Position numbers and translations under genes: made by a program. Shown here piece by piece: positions 36,324 through 45,718 of a stretch of 64,000 bases of DNA; the stretch's first letter is position 1, and every line of letters begins with the position of its first letter. The stretch is from positions 124,001-188,000 of the forward strand of contig CALNWN010000006.1 of the NCBI GenBank assembly GCA_940746715.1, given 5' to 3'. Below the pieces are notes generated by a model. That model saw only the letters and a program-made list of their open reading frames with translations, did not search any database and had not been told where the DNA came from. The DNA is from an uncultured Paraburkholderia sp. (lineage in GTDB: Bacteria; Pseudomonadota; Gammaproteobacteria; Burkholderiales; Burkholderiaceae).

Positions 36324-37214
36324 TCATCCGAAGCGCACGAACCGCATACTGTGCAGCGCTGTCAACGCGACGGCGATCCAGATGGGGACGTAGGTCGCCA
36401 ATTGCGCGGCGCTCAACGTTTCGCCGAGCAGCGTGATGGAGACCAGCACGAGCAGCACCGGCTCGACGTAGCCGAGAATGCCAAACAGTGCAACCGGCAA
36501 GAGGCGGCTCGCGGTGAGATACGAAGCCAAAGCGAGCGTGCTCAGCGCGCCAAGGCCCGGCAGCAGCAGGAGCCACATGTCGAGCCGCCCGGAGATAAGT
36601 GCAAGCGATCCGCCGCTGACGATGAACGCAACTGCAGCAGGCAGCAGCAAGATCATCTCGATGGTGAAGACTGCGAGCGAATCGTAGGGAATCTTGCGCC
36701 GCAACACAAAGTACGGCGGATAGCCGAGCGCGACCCACAGCGTCGGCCACGAGAACGCGCCCGTCACCCACAATTCATGGCCGACGCCCACGGCCGCGCA
36801 GACGACCGCGGCCCACTGCAAAGCGTCGAGGCGCTCGCGATAGTAGAAGCGCCCAACCAGCACCATGACGAGCGGCAGCAGGAAATAGCCGAGCGACACT
36901 TCGAGCATGCGCCCATGCAGCGGAGCCCAAAGAAAGACCCACAGCTGCGCGCCGAGCAATGCGGCGGCCGCGATCATCGCGACGCCGAGCGCGGGCTGCG
37001 TCACCATCCGGTAAAGAAGCTCGCGCAAAATCGGCAGGCGTTTGCGCAACGCGACGAGCAACAGCGCGCCGGGCACCGTCCACACGATCCGCCACGCGAA
37101 AATGTCGAGGCCGCTGAGCGGCGCGAGCAACGTCGCATACGCCGACAGCAACGCGAACATCGCGTAGGCGCTCACCGATAAGGCAATGCCGCGCCTCGGC
37201 GAATACTGGTTCAT
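36324..37214 (-). CDS. rarD: RarD-type EamA transporter
   Basis: 296 residues with ten predicted helices: IALSVSAYAMFALLSAYATLL, DIFAWRIVWTVPGALLLVAL, LGAQLWVFLWAPLHGRMLEVSLGYFLLPLVMVLVGRFYYRERL. The WR(I/V)VW and SLGYFLLPL signatures are those of RarD family permeases. The substrate is unknown. Intact. Confidence 0.88.
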   Translation of the reverse strand: MNQYSPRRGIALSVSAYAMFALLSAYATLLAPLSGLDIFAWRIVWTVPGALLLVALRKRLPILRELLYRMVTQPALGVAMIAAAALLGAQLWVFLWAPLHGRMLEVSLGYFLLPLVMVLVGRFYYRERLDALQWAAVVCAAVGVGHELWVTGAFSWPTLWVALGYPPYFVLRRKIPYDSLAVFTIEMILLLPAAVAFIVSGGSLALISGRLDMWLLLLPGLGALSTLALASYLTASRLLPVALFGILGYVEPVLLVLVSITLLGETLSAAQLATYVPIWIAVALTALHSMRFVRFG

Positions 37215-37646
37215 GGTGCGGTCCGTTGCGTGATGCGTGGGCGCATCGCTGTGATGGTGGTCATTCGACGTGAAGGTCCGTGAGCAAGCCGCGCATTCTA
37301 GCCGGATTACCGGCGCGTCCTTCCTGCGCAGCGCGCGGTTTTGAGGCGCCAGATTGGCGCTGAGCGGCGGCCTAGCGGCGACAAATTAATGCGTGCACAT
37401 CTCGCCGCAATGGACTAGAACATAACTTCACGCGCGCGAGACAAGCCGCGCGCCTTCATCGGCAACGCAGCACTGCATCGCTCAAGCGCGAATCTTGCTT
37501 CGGTAACTTGCTGCAGCGTTTGCAACATCCACGAGCCGGGCCGGCATGACCGGACACGCTTCCTTCGCGGCACGCGTCGATTTCTATCCCGCGTGCCGGC
37601 GTCCAGCCACGAATCCCGCTCATCGAATGTGACTACTGGAGCCAGC
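37215..37646. other. Intergenic region upstream of egtD
   Basis: About 430 bases. I looked for an egtB gene, which often accompanies egtD, and see none. It contains promoters for rarD (minus) and egtD (plus), not resolved. Confidence 0.55.
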
Positions 37647-38627
37647 ATGACCCAGCCAGCCCTCTCGCACGACACATCGCCCGACCTACGCTCAGCTTTC
37701 GCCGCCGACGTCCGCGCCGGCCTCTCGCATGCGCCGCAGAAGGAGTTGCCCTCCAAGTATCTGTACGACGAAGTCGGCTCCGCGTTGTTCGAAGTGATCA
37801 CCGTGCTGCCCGAGTACGGCGTGACGCGCGCCGAGGAGCGGCTGCTCGCGAAGCACGCGGCGGACATCGTCGAGCATCTCCCGCACGATGTCACCGTCGC
37901 CGAACTCGGCAGCGGCAGCGGCCGCAAAACCCGCCGCATTCTTGAGGCGCTGTGTAAAAAGCGCCCTACTTTTTACTGCCCGATTGAAATTTCGCGCAGC
38001 GCGTTGCAGTTGTGCAGGCGCGAGCTGGGCGACATCGAACGTATTTCGATTGTGGGTTACGAGCGCGACTATCTGGCGGGCCTCGCGGAAGTCAGCAAGA
38101 AGCGCACGTCCGGCGAGCGCCTCCTCGTGCTGTTCCTTGGCAGTACGATCGGCAATTTCGGCAGACTCGCGGCAACGCGTTTTCTGCGCGACATCCGCAA
38201 CATGCTGGCGCCCGGCGATGCCTTGCTGCTCGGCACCGACCTCATCAAGCCGACGCCCGTCCTGATCGCCGCTTACGACGACGCGATCGGCGTCACGGCT
38301 TCTTTCAACCTGAATCTGCTCGCGCGCATCAATCGCGAACTGGGCGGCGATTTTCCGCTCGATGCTTTCGAGCACGTCGCGCGTTTCAATCCGGACGCGC
38401 GCAGCATCGAAATGCATTTGCGTGCGAAGCGCGACGTCACCGCGCACGTCGGTGCGGCGAATTTGACTGTGTCGCTCGAGGCAGGCGAGACGATCTGGAC
38501 GGAGAGCAGCCACAAATACCGCGTGGACGAAGTGCCGGCCATCGCCGACGACGCGGGTTTCGCGTGCAGCCATCAGTGGGTGGAAAGCGACTGGGGATTC
38601 GCCGAAAGCCTGTTGGTCGCGAGCTAA
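37647..38627 (+). CDS. egtD: L-histidine N-alpha-methyltransferase
   Basis: 326 residues from MTQPALSHDTS (an upstream ATG at 37593 is less likely). The SAM fold shows VAELGSGSGRKTRRIL, LFLGSTIGNF and LLLGTDLIKP. Histidine-pocket regions include YLYDEVGSALFEVITVLPEYG and the C-terminal IWTESSHKYRVDE. It trimethylates histidine to hercynine, the first step of ergothioneine synthesis. No other ergothioneine gene is in the window. Confidence 0.92.
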   Translation: MTQPALSHDTSPDLRSAFAADVRAGLSHAPQKELPSKYLYDEVGSALFEVITVLPEYGVTRAEERLLAKHAADIVEHLPHDVTVAELGSGSGRKTRRILEALCKKRPTFYCPIEISRSALQLCRRELGDIERISIVGYERDYLAGLAEVSKKRTSGERLLVLFLGSTIGNFGRLAATRFLRDIRNMLAPGDALLLGTDLIKPTPVLIAAYDDAIGVTASFNLNLLARINRELGGDFPLDAFEHVARFNPDARSIEMHLRAKRDVTAHVGAANLTVSLEAGETIWTESSHKYRVDEVPAIADDAGFACSHQWVESDWGFAESLLVAS

Positions 38628-38802
38628 GGGCTGACGGTTTTTTGCGGGCTACGTTTTTCGACGCAGCCAATCGGGCGGCGCGTGTTCTTTTGAATCGCGC
38701 CGCTTTTTAGCGTCAGATGCACCGCGGTTGGATCTCAACGAACCTCAACGCGGGCCGTCCGATGTTTTGGCGACGCCGAGGCATTCTCCGCTCGCGCACC
38801 GC

Positions 38803-39096
38803 TCAATGCTGCTCGAAGCGCTCATAGCGCTTTTCCGTCGCGCGCTCTTCGCCGGTCACTTCGGTCACGCGCGCCGCCGGCGGCCCGTGCCGCAGCCACG
38901 ACAGCATCCGGTCGACCTGATTGGCCGCGCCTTGCAACATGGCTTCCACGGAACCGTCGTCCAGATTCGCCACCCATCCTTTGATGCCGAGCGCGTGCGC
39001 CTGGCGCACCGTCGCGTGACGAAAGCCGACGCCCTGCACGGTGCCGCGCACGCGCACGTAATACGTTTCGATCCGCTCATCCAGATCCGGTGCCAT
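38803..39096 (-). CDS. acyP: Acylphosphatase
   Basis: 97 residues from ATG 39096 with GAGGAGA upstream. YYVRVRGTVQGVGFRHATVRQAHALGIKGWVANLDDGSVEAMLQG contains the phosphate-loop GxVQGVGFR with the catalytic Arg and the Asn of WVANLDDG. It hydrolyses acyl phosphates. Intact. Confidence 0.93.
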   Translation of the reverse strand: MAPDLDERIETYYVRVRGTVQGVGFRHATVRQAHALGIKGWVANLDDGSVEAMLQGAANQVDRMLSWLRHGPPAARVTEVTGEERATEKRYERFEQH

Positions 39097-39254
39097 GCCG
39101 TTTTCTCCTCGCAATCTTTCAAGCCGGCATTCTAGTCGGGGCGCGGCGAGCTTGCCTGGCGAACTTGCCTCGCGCCTGACGGCGCGACCTCGGCGACACC
39201 GGCCCCGCGCGCCACGTACAATCCCTCGACTGTCACGCAGGAAACGGAAACAGA

Positions 39255-40265
39255 ATGACCGAACAGAATGGCGATCTCGTGCTCGTGACCGGCGCATCCG
39301 GCTTCGTCGGCTCGTCGGTGACGCGCATCGCGCAGCAGAAAGGCTTCAGGGTGCGCGTGCTCGTGCGTGCCACCAGTCCGCGGCAAAACGTCGAGTCGCT
39401 CGACGCGGAAATCGTCGTGGGCGATATGCGCGACGAAGCGTCGATGCGCAACGCGCTTCGCGGCGTGCGCTATCTGCTGCACGTCGCCGCGGATTACCGG
39501 CTGTGGGCGCCGGACCCGAGCGAGATCGAGCGCTCAAATCTGGAAGGCACCGAGGCCACCATGCGCGCGGCATTGAAGGAAGGCGTCGAACGCATCGTCT
39601 ATACAAGCAGCGTGGCCACGCTCAAGGTGACGAGCTCGGGCCATTCAGCCGATGAAACCTCGCCGCTGAAAGCCGATCAGGCCATCGGCGTGTACAAGCG
39701 CAGCAAGGTGCTGGCCGAGCGCGCCGTGGAGCGCATGATCGCGGAGGACGGCCTGCCCGCCGTCATCGTCAATCCGTCCACGCCGATCGGCCCGCGCGAC
39801 GTCAAGCCGACGCCGACGGGGCGCATCATCGTGGAAGCGGCGCTCGGCAAAATTCCCGCGTTTGTCGATACCGGCCTGAACCTCGTGCACGTGGACGATG
39901 TGGCGGCCGGCCACTTTCTCGCGCTCGAGCGCGGCAAGATCGGCGAACGCTATATTCTCGGCGGCGAAAACCTGCCGCTGCAGCAGATGCTCGCCGACAT
40001 CGCGGCGCTGACCGGCCGCAAGGCGCCCACTATCAGCTTGCCGCGCTGGCCGCTCTATCCGCTCGCGGTGGGCGCCGAAGCTGTCGCGAAGTTCACGAAG
40101 CGCGAACCGTTCGTGACCGTCTACGGATTGAAAATGTCCAAAAATAAGATGTACTTCACTTCCGCAAAGGCCGAGCGCGAACTAGGCTACCGGGCGCGGC
40201 CCTACCGCGAGGGTTTGAGCGACGCGCTCGAATGGTTCCGCCGGGCGGGCTATCTGAAGGCGTAG
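39255..40265 (+). CDS. hpnA: Hopanoid-associated sugar epimerase
   Basis: 336 residues, extended short-chain dehydrogenase: LVLVTGASGFVGSSVTRIA, YLLHVAADYRLWAPDP, VYKRSKVLAERAVERM (catalytic Tyr/Lys) and VHVDDVAAGHFLALE. The ADYRLWAPDP block is specific to HpnA. First gene of the hopanoid region; intact. Its substrate in hopanoid head-group formation is not settled. Confidence 0.92.
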   Translation: MTEQNGDLVLVTGASGFVGSSVTRIAQQKGFRVRVLVRATSPRQNVESLDAEIVVGDMRDEASMRNALRGVRYLLHVAADYRLWAPDPSEIERSNLEGTEATMRAALKEGVERIVYTSSVATLKVTSSGHSADETSPLKADQAIGVYKRSKVLAERAVERMIAEDGLPAVIVNPSTPIGPRDVKPTPTGRIIVEAALGKIPAFVDTGLNLVHVDDVAAGHFLALERGKIGERYILGGENLPLQQMLADIAALTGRKAPTISLPRWPLYPLAVGAEAVAKFTKREPFVTVYGLKMSKNKMYFTSAKAERELGYRARPYREGLSDALEWFRRAGYLKA

Positions 40266-40358
40266 CGCACGCATTTTGTTACAACGTCGCTGTGATTGCG
40301 AAAGGTAAAAGCCTGCGCGCAGCAGTTAAAATCGTAGGTCTTACCAGAGAAACCTCGC

Positions 40359-40913
40359 ATGAACCTTCACGAACAGCTCGGCGCGCTGGAAGCGGGCGTC
40401 GATCAGCTCATTCAGGCTGTCGTGGCCCCGCAGGCCCAGAACATCCCCGAGACAGGCAACGAAAGCACGGCGCAAGAGGCGCCGGCGGACAAGTCCGTGC
40501 CCGCGGCGGAAACCGCGGCCGAACAAGCTCAAACGGCTGAACCGCAAGCCGGTGCGGCCGAAGAGGCGGCGGCACCCGCCGCGCCGCCGCTGCCTACGCT
40601 GGAAATCAATCGTCCGGCGCAGAACGAAATTACCATGACGATCGGCGGTCAAACCGTCGCGCTGCGTCCCGAGCAGGTCGGAAAGCTGATCGAGGAACTG
40701 TCGAACGCGCGCGCCTCCATGACCCCGGAACCACCGCCGGGCATTCCGCCAGGCTGGCGTTTCGTGTCGACGAAGAATCCCGTCATGGCTGTGCAGAAGC
40801 AGTCGAACGGCGACCGTTTGCTGGTCATGCGCCATACCGGCCACGGCTGGGTGCCGTTCACTTTTTCGCCGGATATGGTGATTCAGCTTTACATGATGCT
40901 CACTAACAAGTGA
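40359..40913 (+). CDS. Hypothetical protein with conserved C-terminal domain
   Basis: 184 residues: helix MNLHEQLGALEAGVDQLIQAV, an Ala/Glu/Gln-rich linker (about residues 30-80), then a conserved domain TLEINRPAQNEITMTIGGQTVALRPEQVGKLIEELSNARA ... GWRFVSTKNPVMAVQKQSNGDRLLVMRHTGHGWVPFTFSPD. No signal peptide. It lies between hpnA and hpnB with its own terminator. The function is unknown. Confidence 0.7.
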   Translation: MNLHEQLGALEAGVDQLIQAVVAPQAQNIPETGNESTAQEAPADKSVPAAETAAEQAQTAEPQAGAAEEAAAPAAPPLPTLEINRPAQNEITMTIGGQTVALRPEQVGKLIEELSNARASMTPEPPPGIPPGWRFVSTKNPVMAVQKQSNGDRLLVMRHTGHGWVPFTFSPDMVIQLYMMLTNK

Positions 40914-40935
40914 AAAGCAGTCCCGGACAGGCAGC

Positions 40936-40963
40936 AAAAAACGGCGCTCATGCGCCGTTTTTT
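40936..40963. terminator. Bidirectional Rho-independent terminator
   Basis: Stem AAAAAACGGCG / CGCCGTTTTTT, loop CTCATG. It lies between the plus-strand hypothetical gene and the convergent hpnB pseudogene and can serve both. Confidence 0.88.
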
Positions 40964-41011
40964 TGACCGCGCGGCGCTGCCGCCGCCCTCGCCCTACAGA
41001 GGGCCGACGCC

Positions 41012-42152
41012 TCAGCGTTCCTGCACGGGCGCCTGAACCCGCGCCTTCCTTCCATTGCCCGCCCTTGCCGCGCCAATAGCGCACCGCCGAAGCGAACGTC
41101 GCGCCGACATAGAACAGCGCGACGAGCGGCAGAAATGGCGCCCACAGCGGCGAGCGACGGTAATAGCTCAGCCATCGGCGCGTACGCGCAGCACATGGCC
41201 GCCCAAGCGAGCCACGCCGGCCAGCCCGGCGGCACGAGGTAGATGATCGTCATGCCGGCGAGCGTGCCCGCCAGCAGCAGCGGCGAATAATGCAGTTGCG
41301 TGAAGGCCGTGCGCGCGATCATGTTCCAGATCTCGCGCCAGCTGTCGTAAGGGCGCAGCGACACGCTGCGCGCCGCCACGTCGAGCCGGATCGGATGATG
41401 CCCGGTGCCCCGCGATGTTTGATGCGCGCGGCAAGGCTGCAATCGTCGATCAATTCCGCACAGATCGACTCGATGCCGCCTGCTTCTTCCAGCGCGCTGC
41501 GGCGCACCAGCATGCAGCCGCCGTGCGATTACGCGGATTGTTGACCCACGCGAAGGGATACAGCTTGGCGAAGAAGAATACGAAAGCCGGAATCAGCGCC
41601 TTTTCCCAGAAGGAATAGCAACGCAGACGCACCATCAGCGAGACGAGATCACGTTTTTCCGCGTCCGCGCGGGCGACGAGCTGCGTGACGGCGTCCGCGG
41701 GATGGCCGATGTCGGCGTCCGTCAGCAGCAGAAAGTCCGCCGGCAAGCCGAGCGTACCCACGGCCTCGATGCCTTGAGACTGCGCCCACACCTTGCCCGA
41801 CCAGCCGGGCGGCAGCGGCTTCGCGCCCAGCACCGTGAGGCGGTCGGGACATTGCAGTTGCAATGCCGCGGCGCGGGCGGCGTCGGCGGTGCTGTGGTCG
41901 TCCACCACGATCACGTGGAATTCGCCGGGGTAATCCTGCTCGAGCAGCGTCGTGACGGCTTGCGCGATCACATCGACCTCATTGCGCGCGGGCACCACCG
42001 CGGCCACCGTCGGCCACGCGGCGCGCGGCTCGACAGCGAGCGGCGCGGCCGGGCGCGCGCGCCAGAAACCGCCGCGAGCGAATAGCAGGCACAGCCCAGA
42101 TCAGCAAGGACAAACAGGAAAGAGAAAACAGAATCACCGGCACCCAGCCCAT
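41012..42152 (-). pseudogene. hpnB: Hopanoid-associated glycosyltransferase HpnB, at least five frameshifts
   Basis: N-terminal helix MGWVPVILFSLSCLSLLIW, then in another frame AAVVPARNEVDVIAQAVTTLLEQDYPG, VVDDHSTAD, LLTDADIGHP, and later GCMLVRRSALEEAGGIESICAELIDDCSLAARIK, HPIRLDVAARSVSLRPYDSWREIWNMIARTAFTQL. The native end QAPVQER stops at 41012. All parts are collinear with HpnB but lie in alternating frames, with shifts near 42050, 41525, 41405, 41160 and 41060. The gene cannot make an active enzyme. Confidence 0.9.
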
Positions 42153-42515
42153 TAAGCGTTACCCTCGATTTCCGGCAAGCATCGGAATGATTTTCGACGT
42201 GGGCGCGAAGCGCTCCACAGGACGACGTAGTTTAAGGGTTCCGCAAAACCGGTGCAGTGTGCAATTCTTGCCGCATAAATTGACGCGTAAGTTTCCGCAA
42301 AGTGGCAGGCGCGCCCGCCGCAACTGCCGCGTCCGCCCAACACTGCGGCGGCCTCGCCAAAGCAAAGCTGGCCTGATAGCGTTAGAATGCGCGTTTGGTT
42401 TTGCTGTACCGGCACGTCGCCGGAGCTCAAGACGTTAATTAATTAGATCGTCGCGGCGATAAAGTCAGAATTTCCGGCTTCCTCGAAACCCGCGTCAGTC
42501 GGAGTCCGCCAACTT
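42153..42515. other. Intergenic region upstream of ispH
   Basis: About 360 bases between the divergent hpnB and ispH starts. An AT-rich patch (TTAATTAATTAG near 42435) may be part of the ispH promoter. No gene is seen. Confidence 0.55.
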
Positions 42516-43460
42516 ATGCGAGTCATCCTTGCCCAACCCCGCGGCTTTTGTGCGGGCGTTGTTCGTGCAATCGAGATTGTCGATCGGGCGCTGCAGCAGC
42601 ATGGCGCGCCCGTCTACGTGCGCCACGAAATTGTCCACAATCGCCACGTGGTCGACAATCTGCGCCAGAAGGGCGCGCGTTTCGTCGAGGAACTCGACGA
42701 AGTGCCGCAAGGCGCCGTGGCGATTTTCAGCGCGCATGGCGTTGCTCAAACGGTCGACCGCGACGCGGAAGCCCGCGGGCTCGACGTGCTCGACGCGACC
42801 TGCCCGCTTGTCACCAAGGTGCACGTGCAGGGGCGCCAATACGTGGCCGCCGGCCGCACGCTGATTCTGATCGGCCATGCGGGGCATCCGGAAGTGGAAG
42901 GCACGATCGGCCAGATTCCGGGCAAAGTGCTGCTGGTGCAAAGCGAAGCCGAAGTCGAGCATCTGGACCTGCCGGTCGACACGCCGCTCGCCTACGTGAC
43001 GCAAACCACGCTTTCGGTGGACGATACGCGCGGCATAATCGACGCCTTGTTGCGCAAGTTCGCCGACATCGTCGGGCCGGACACGCGCGACATCTGCTAC
43101 GCGACGCAAAACCGCCAGGCGGCGGTGCGCGAGTTGAGCAAGCAGGTCGACGTATTGCTGGTGGTCGGCGCCACCAATAGTTCCAATTCGAACCGGCTGC
43201 GCGAAATCGGCAGCGAAAGCGGCGTGGCGAGCTACCTCGTCGCCGACGGTTCGGAAGTGAAGCCGGAGTGGTTTGCGAACGCGCAGACCATCGGCATCAC
43301 GGCGGGTGCTTCGGCGCCCGAAGAAATGGTCAAGAACGTAATCGATGCGCTGAGCGCAATGGGACCCGTCGACGTCACGACGATGGCGGGCCGTGAAGAG
43401 AAGGTCGAATTCAAGTTGCCATCGAAGCTGATGCAACCACTCGCCGCACGCGAAGTTTAA
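42516..43460 (+). CDS. ispH: 4-hydroxy-3-methylbut-2-enyl diphosphate reductase (hopanoid-cluster copy)
   Basis: 314 residues. The three [4Fe-4S] cysteines are in [25 protein letters not shown] and [10 protein letters not shown]. Diphosphate-binding motifs are [35 protein letters not shown] and [11 protein letters not shown]. It makes IPP and DMAPP, the C5 precursors of squalene. It is placed 10 bases before hpnH, so it is part of the hopanoid operon. Intact. Confidence 0.95.
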   Translation: MRVILAQPRGFCAGVVRAIEIVDRALQQHGAPVYVRHEIVHNRHVVDNLRQKGARFVEELDEVPQGAVAIFSAHGVAQTVDRDAEARGLDVLDATCPLVTKVHVQGRQYVAAGRTLILIGHAGHPEVEGTIGQIPGKVLLVQSEAEVEHLDLPVDTPLAYVTQTTLSVDDTRGIIDALLRKFADIVGPDTRDICYATQNRQAAVRELSKQVDVLLVVGATNSSNSNRLREIGSESGVASYLVADGSEVKPEWFANAQTIGITAGASAPEEMVKNVIDALSAMGPVDVTTMAGREEKVEFKLPSKLMQPLAAREV

Positions 43461-43470
43461 GGAGGACGTC

Positions 43471-44625
43471 TTGTCTATTCCGCTGCTACAGAAAGTCCGG
43501 GTCGGCGCATACATCATGCGTCAGCACCTGTCCGGCAACAAACGCTATCCGCTCGCACTGATGCTGGAGCCGCTGTTCCGCTGCAATCTCGCCTGCAATG
43601 GCTGCGGCAAGATCGACTATCCGGACCCTATCCTGAATCAGCGCCTGTCGCTGGAAGAATGCCTCGGCACCGTCGACGAATGCGGCGCGCCGGTCGTCTC
43701 CATTGCAGGCGGCGAGCCGCTCCTGCACAAGGAAATGCCGCAGATCGTCAAAGGCATCATCGCGCGCAAGAAGTTCGTGTACCTGTGCACGAACGCGCTG
43801 CTGATGGAAAAGAAAATGGACGACTACGAGCCGAATCCGTACTTCGTGTGGTCGGTTCACCTCGACGGCGATCAGCAGATGCACGACCATTCCGTGTCGC
43901 AGGACGGCGTGTACGAGAAGGCCGTCGCGGCCATCAAGGAAGCGAAGCGCCGTGGCTTCCGGGTGAACATCAACTGCACGCTGTTCAACGACGCGGTGCC
44001 GGAGCGCGTGGCCGCGTTCTTCGACACGGTCGGGCCGATGGGCGTGGACGGCATCACCGTCTCGCCGGGCTATGCATATGAGCGCGCGCCGGATCAGCAG
44101 CACTTCCTGAACCGCGACAAGACCAAGCACCTGTTCCGCGAAATCTTCAAGCGCGGCAACAACGGCAAGAACTGGTCGTTCAGCCAGTCGGCCATGTTCC
44201 TCGACTTCCTCGCCGGCAATCAGACGTACGAATGCACGCCGTGGGGCAATCCGGCGCGCACGGTGTTCGGCTGGCAAAAGCCCTGCTACCTGGTCGGCGA
44301 AGGCTACGTGAAGACCTTCAAGGAATTGATGGAAACCACGGACTGGGACAAGTACGGCACCGGCAACTACGAAAAGTGCGCCGACTGCATGGTCCACTGC
44401 GGTTTCGAAGCCACGGCCGTGATGGATACGGTTGCGCATCCGCTGAAGGCGCTCAAGGTCAGCATGCGCGGTCCGAAGACCACGGGCGCGTTCGCCAAGG
44501 ACATCCCGCTGGACAAGCAACGCCCGGCCGAGTACGTGTTCTCGCGCCACGTCGAGATCAAGCTGGAAGAGATCAAGGTGGCGGGCAAGGGCAACAAGGT
44601 GCAGACGGCTACGGCTGCGCACTGA
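43471..44625 (+). CDS. hpnH: Adenosyl-hopene synthase, radical SAM
   Basis: 384 residues from a TTG at 43471 with AAGGAGGACG at ideal spacing. The radical SAM cluster is CNLACNGCGK (about residue 36). SPASM-like cysteines lie in CADCMVHCGFE near the end. HpnH joins a 5'-deoxyadenosyl unit to hopene, starting the extended hopanoid side chain. It is directly downstream of ispH. Intact. Confidence 0.95.
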   Translation: MSIPLLQKVRVGAYIMRQHLSGNKRYPLALMLEPLFRCNLACNGCGKIDYPDPILNQRLSLEECLGTVDECGAPVVSIAGGEPLLHKEMPQIVKGIIARKKFVYLCTNALLMEKKMDDYEPNPYFVWSVHLDGDQQMHDHSVSQDGVYEKAVAAIKEAKRRGFRVNINCTLFNDAVPERVAAFFDTVGPMGVDGITVSPGYAYERAPDQQHFLNRDKTKHLFREIFKRGNNGKNWSFSQSAMFLDFLAGNQTYECTPWGNPARTVFGWQKPCYLVGEGYVKTFKELMETTDWDKYGTGNYEKCADCMVHCGFEATAVMDTVAHPLKALKVSMRGPKTTGAFAKDIPLDKQRPAEYVFSRHVEIKLEEIKVAGKGNKVQTATAAH

Positions 44626-44750
44626 GCGGGTTAAGGCGGCGCGGCCCCGTGCGGCCGGGCTGTCGTCCGGAAATTCGCGCTGCATCATGCAAAAAAAGCG
44701 CGGTGGCTTTGTTTTGAAGCGGGAGGCTTACTTTCAGCCTCCGGGCTGGA

Positions 44751-45358
44751 TCACCCCGCGCTACGCGCGTTATGCGCCGTCAGGAATTTGATCAGGCCGT
44801 CGACCCCGCCTTTGGCAAGCTGATCGGCGAATTGCGTCTGGTACACCTGAATCAGCCACGCGCCCATCATGTTGATGTCGTAGATTTTCCAGCCGGACGG
44901 TCCCTTCGTGAGCCGGTAGTCGATTGCATCGTCACCGCCATTGCTGATGACGTGCGATTGCACGACGACGTCTTTCGCGCCGCCTGGCACATTGGCCAGC
45001 AAGAACTTGAACTTCACGTCCTGGTCGCGCAATTGCGAAAGCGACGACGCATACGTGCGCACCAGCAGCAGCGTGAACTGGTCGTAAAGCTGCTTCTGCT
45101 GTTCGGGCGTGGCGGTGCTCCACGCCTTGCTTACCGCGATACGCGTGGTGCGCTGAAAGTCGGTTGCCGGAACGAAGCGCGTCTCGACCAGTTGCGTGAT
45201 CTTCGCCATGTCGCCCCCGCGCGCCTGCGGATCGGCCTTCATGGCCGAGACCGTGCCTTCGACGGCACTTTTTACCACCGCGTCGGGCGCGCTTTGCGCA
45301 AAGGCCGCCGTTGACACCAAAGCGGCAGCGAGAGGAATGCAGACAGATAACGTTTCAT
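44751..45358 (-). pseudogene. hpnM: HpnM (MlaC/Ttg2-like) periplasmic protein, signal peptide frameshifted
   Basis: ATG 45358 begins MKRYLSAFL, then one base is missing near 45325, and the signal peptide resumes in another frame as LAAALVSTAAFAQSAPDAVV. The mature protein is intact: MAKITQLVETRFVPATDFQRTTR, QQKQLYDQFTLLLVRTYASSL, GPSGWKIYDINMMGAWLIQVYQTQF. HpnM works with the transporter HpnN in moving hopanoids to the outer membrane. Initiation at an internal GTG (45320) would lack a usable export signal. Confidence 0.8.
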
Positions 45359-45718
45359 ACGCTCAGGGACCTGAAAAGAGTGTGCGCCGCCGATTAAGGA
45401 GCTGGCGATCGGGCGGTTGAGCGAGCCCGAAGCAAGCTGGCGGCGAAAGCTGGATAGACCAGTATACCGAGATTGCGTTCCCGCCCCACAGGGTCTGTGC
45501 AATGCGCGGGCAGGGTCCTGGCAGCGCCACAGCGCCCCCATTGCCCGGGAGCCGCAATTGCTAAGGCGATTGTCTGCCCGGCATCGCCGCCGCGCAGCGC
45601 GGACTGCGTGCGCGCCGCCGGCGCGCATTGCTGCCGAATGCGGTCCGGTTTGCTCCGGCTCTGTATACTTGTGCACTTTCGTCAAAATGCCACCCGTGAT
45701 AAGGCCAGCTCCGCCTAC
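45359..45718. other. Divergent intergenic region between hpnM and hpnN
   Basis: 360 bases with promoters for both genes expected; I cannot place them. No gene is seen. Confidence 0.55.

Noticed and set aside
42495..43517. Long open frames antisense to ispH, shc, hpnH and the Rieske oxygenase
   Set aside because: They are shadows produced by high-GC codon bias. They lack ribosome sites and protein-like composition, while the sense frames have full catalytic motifs.
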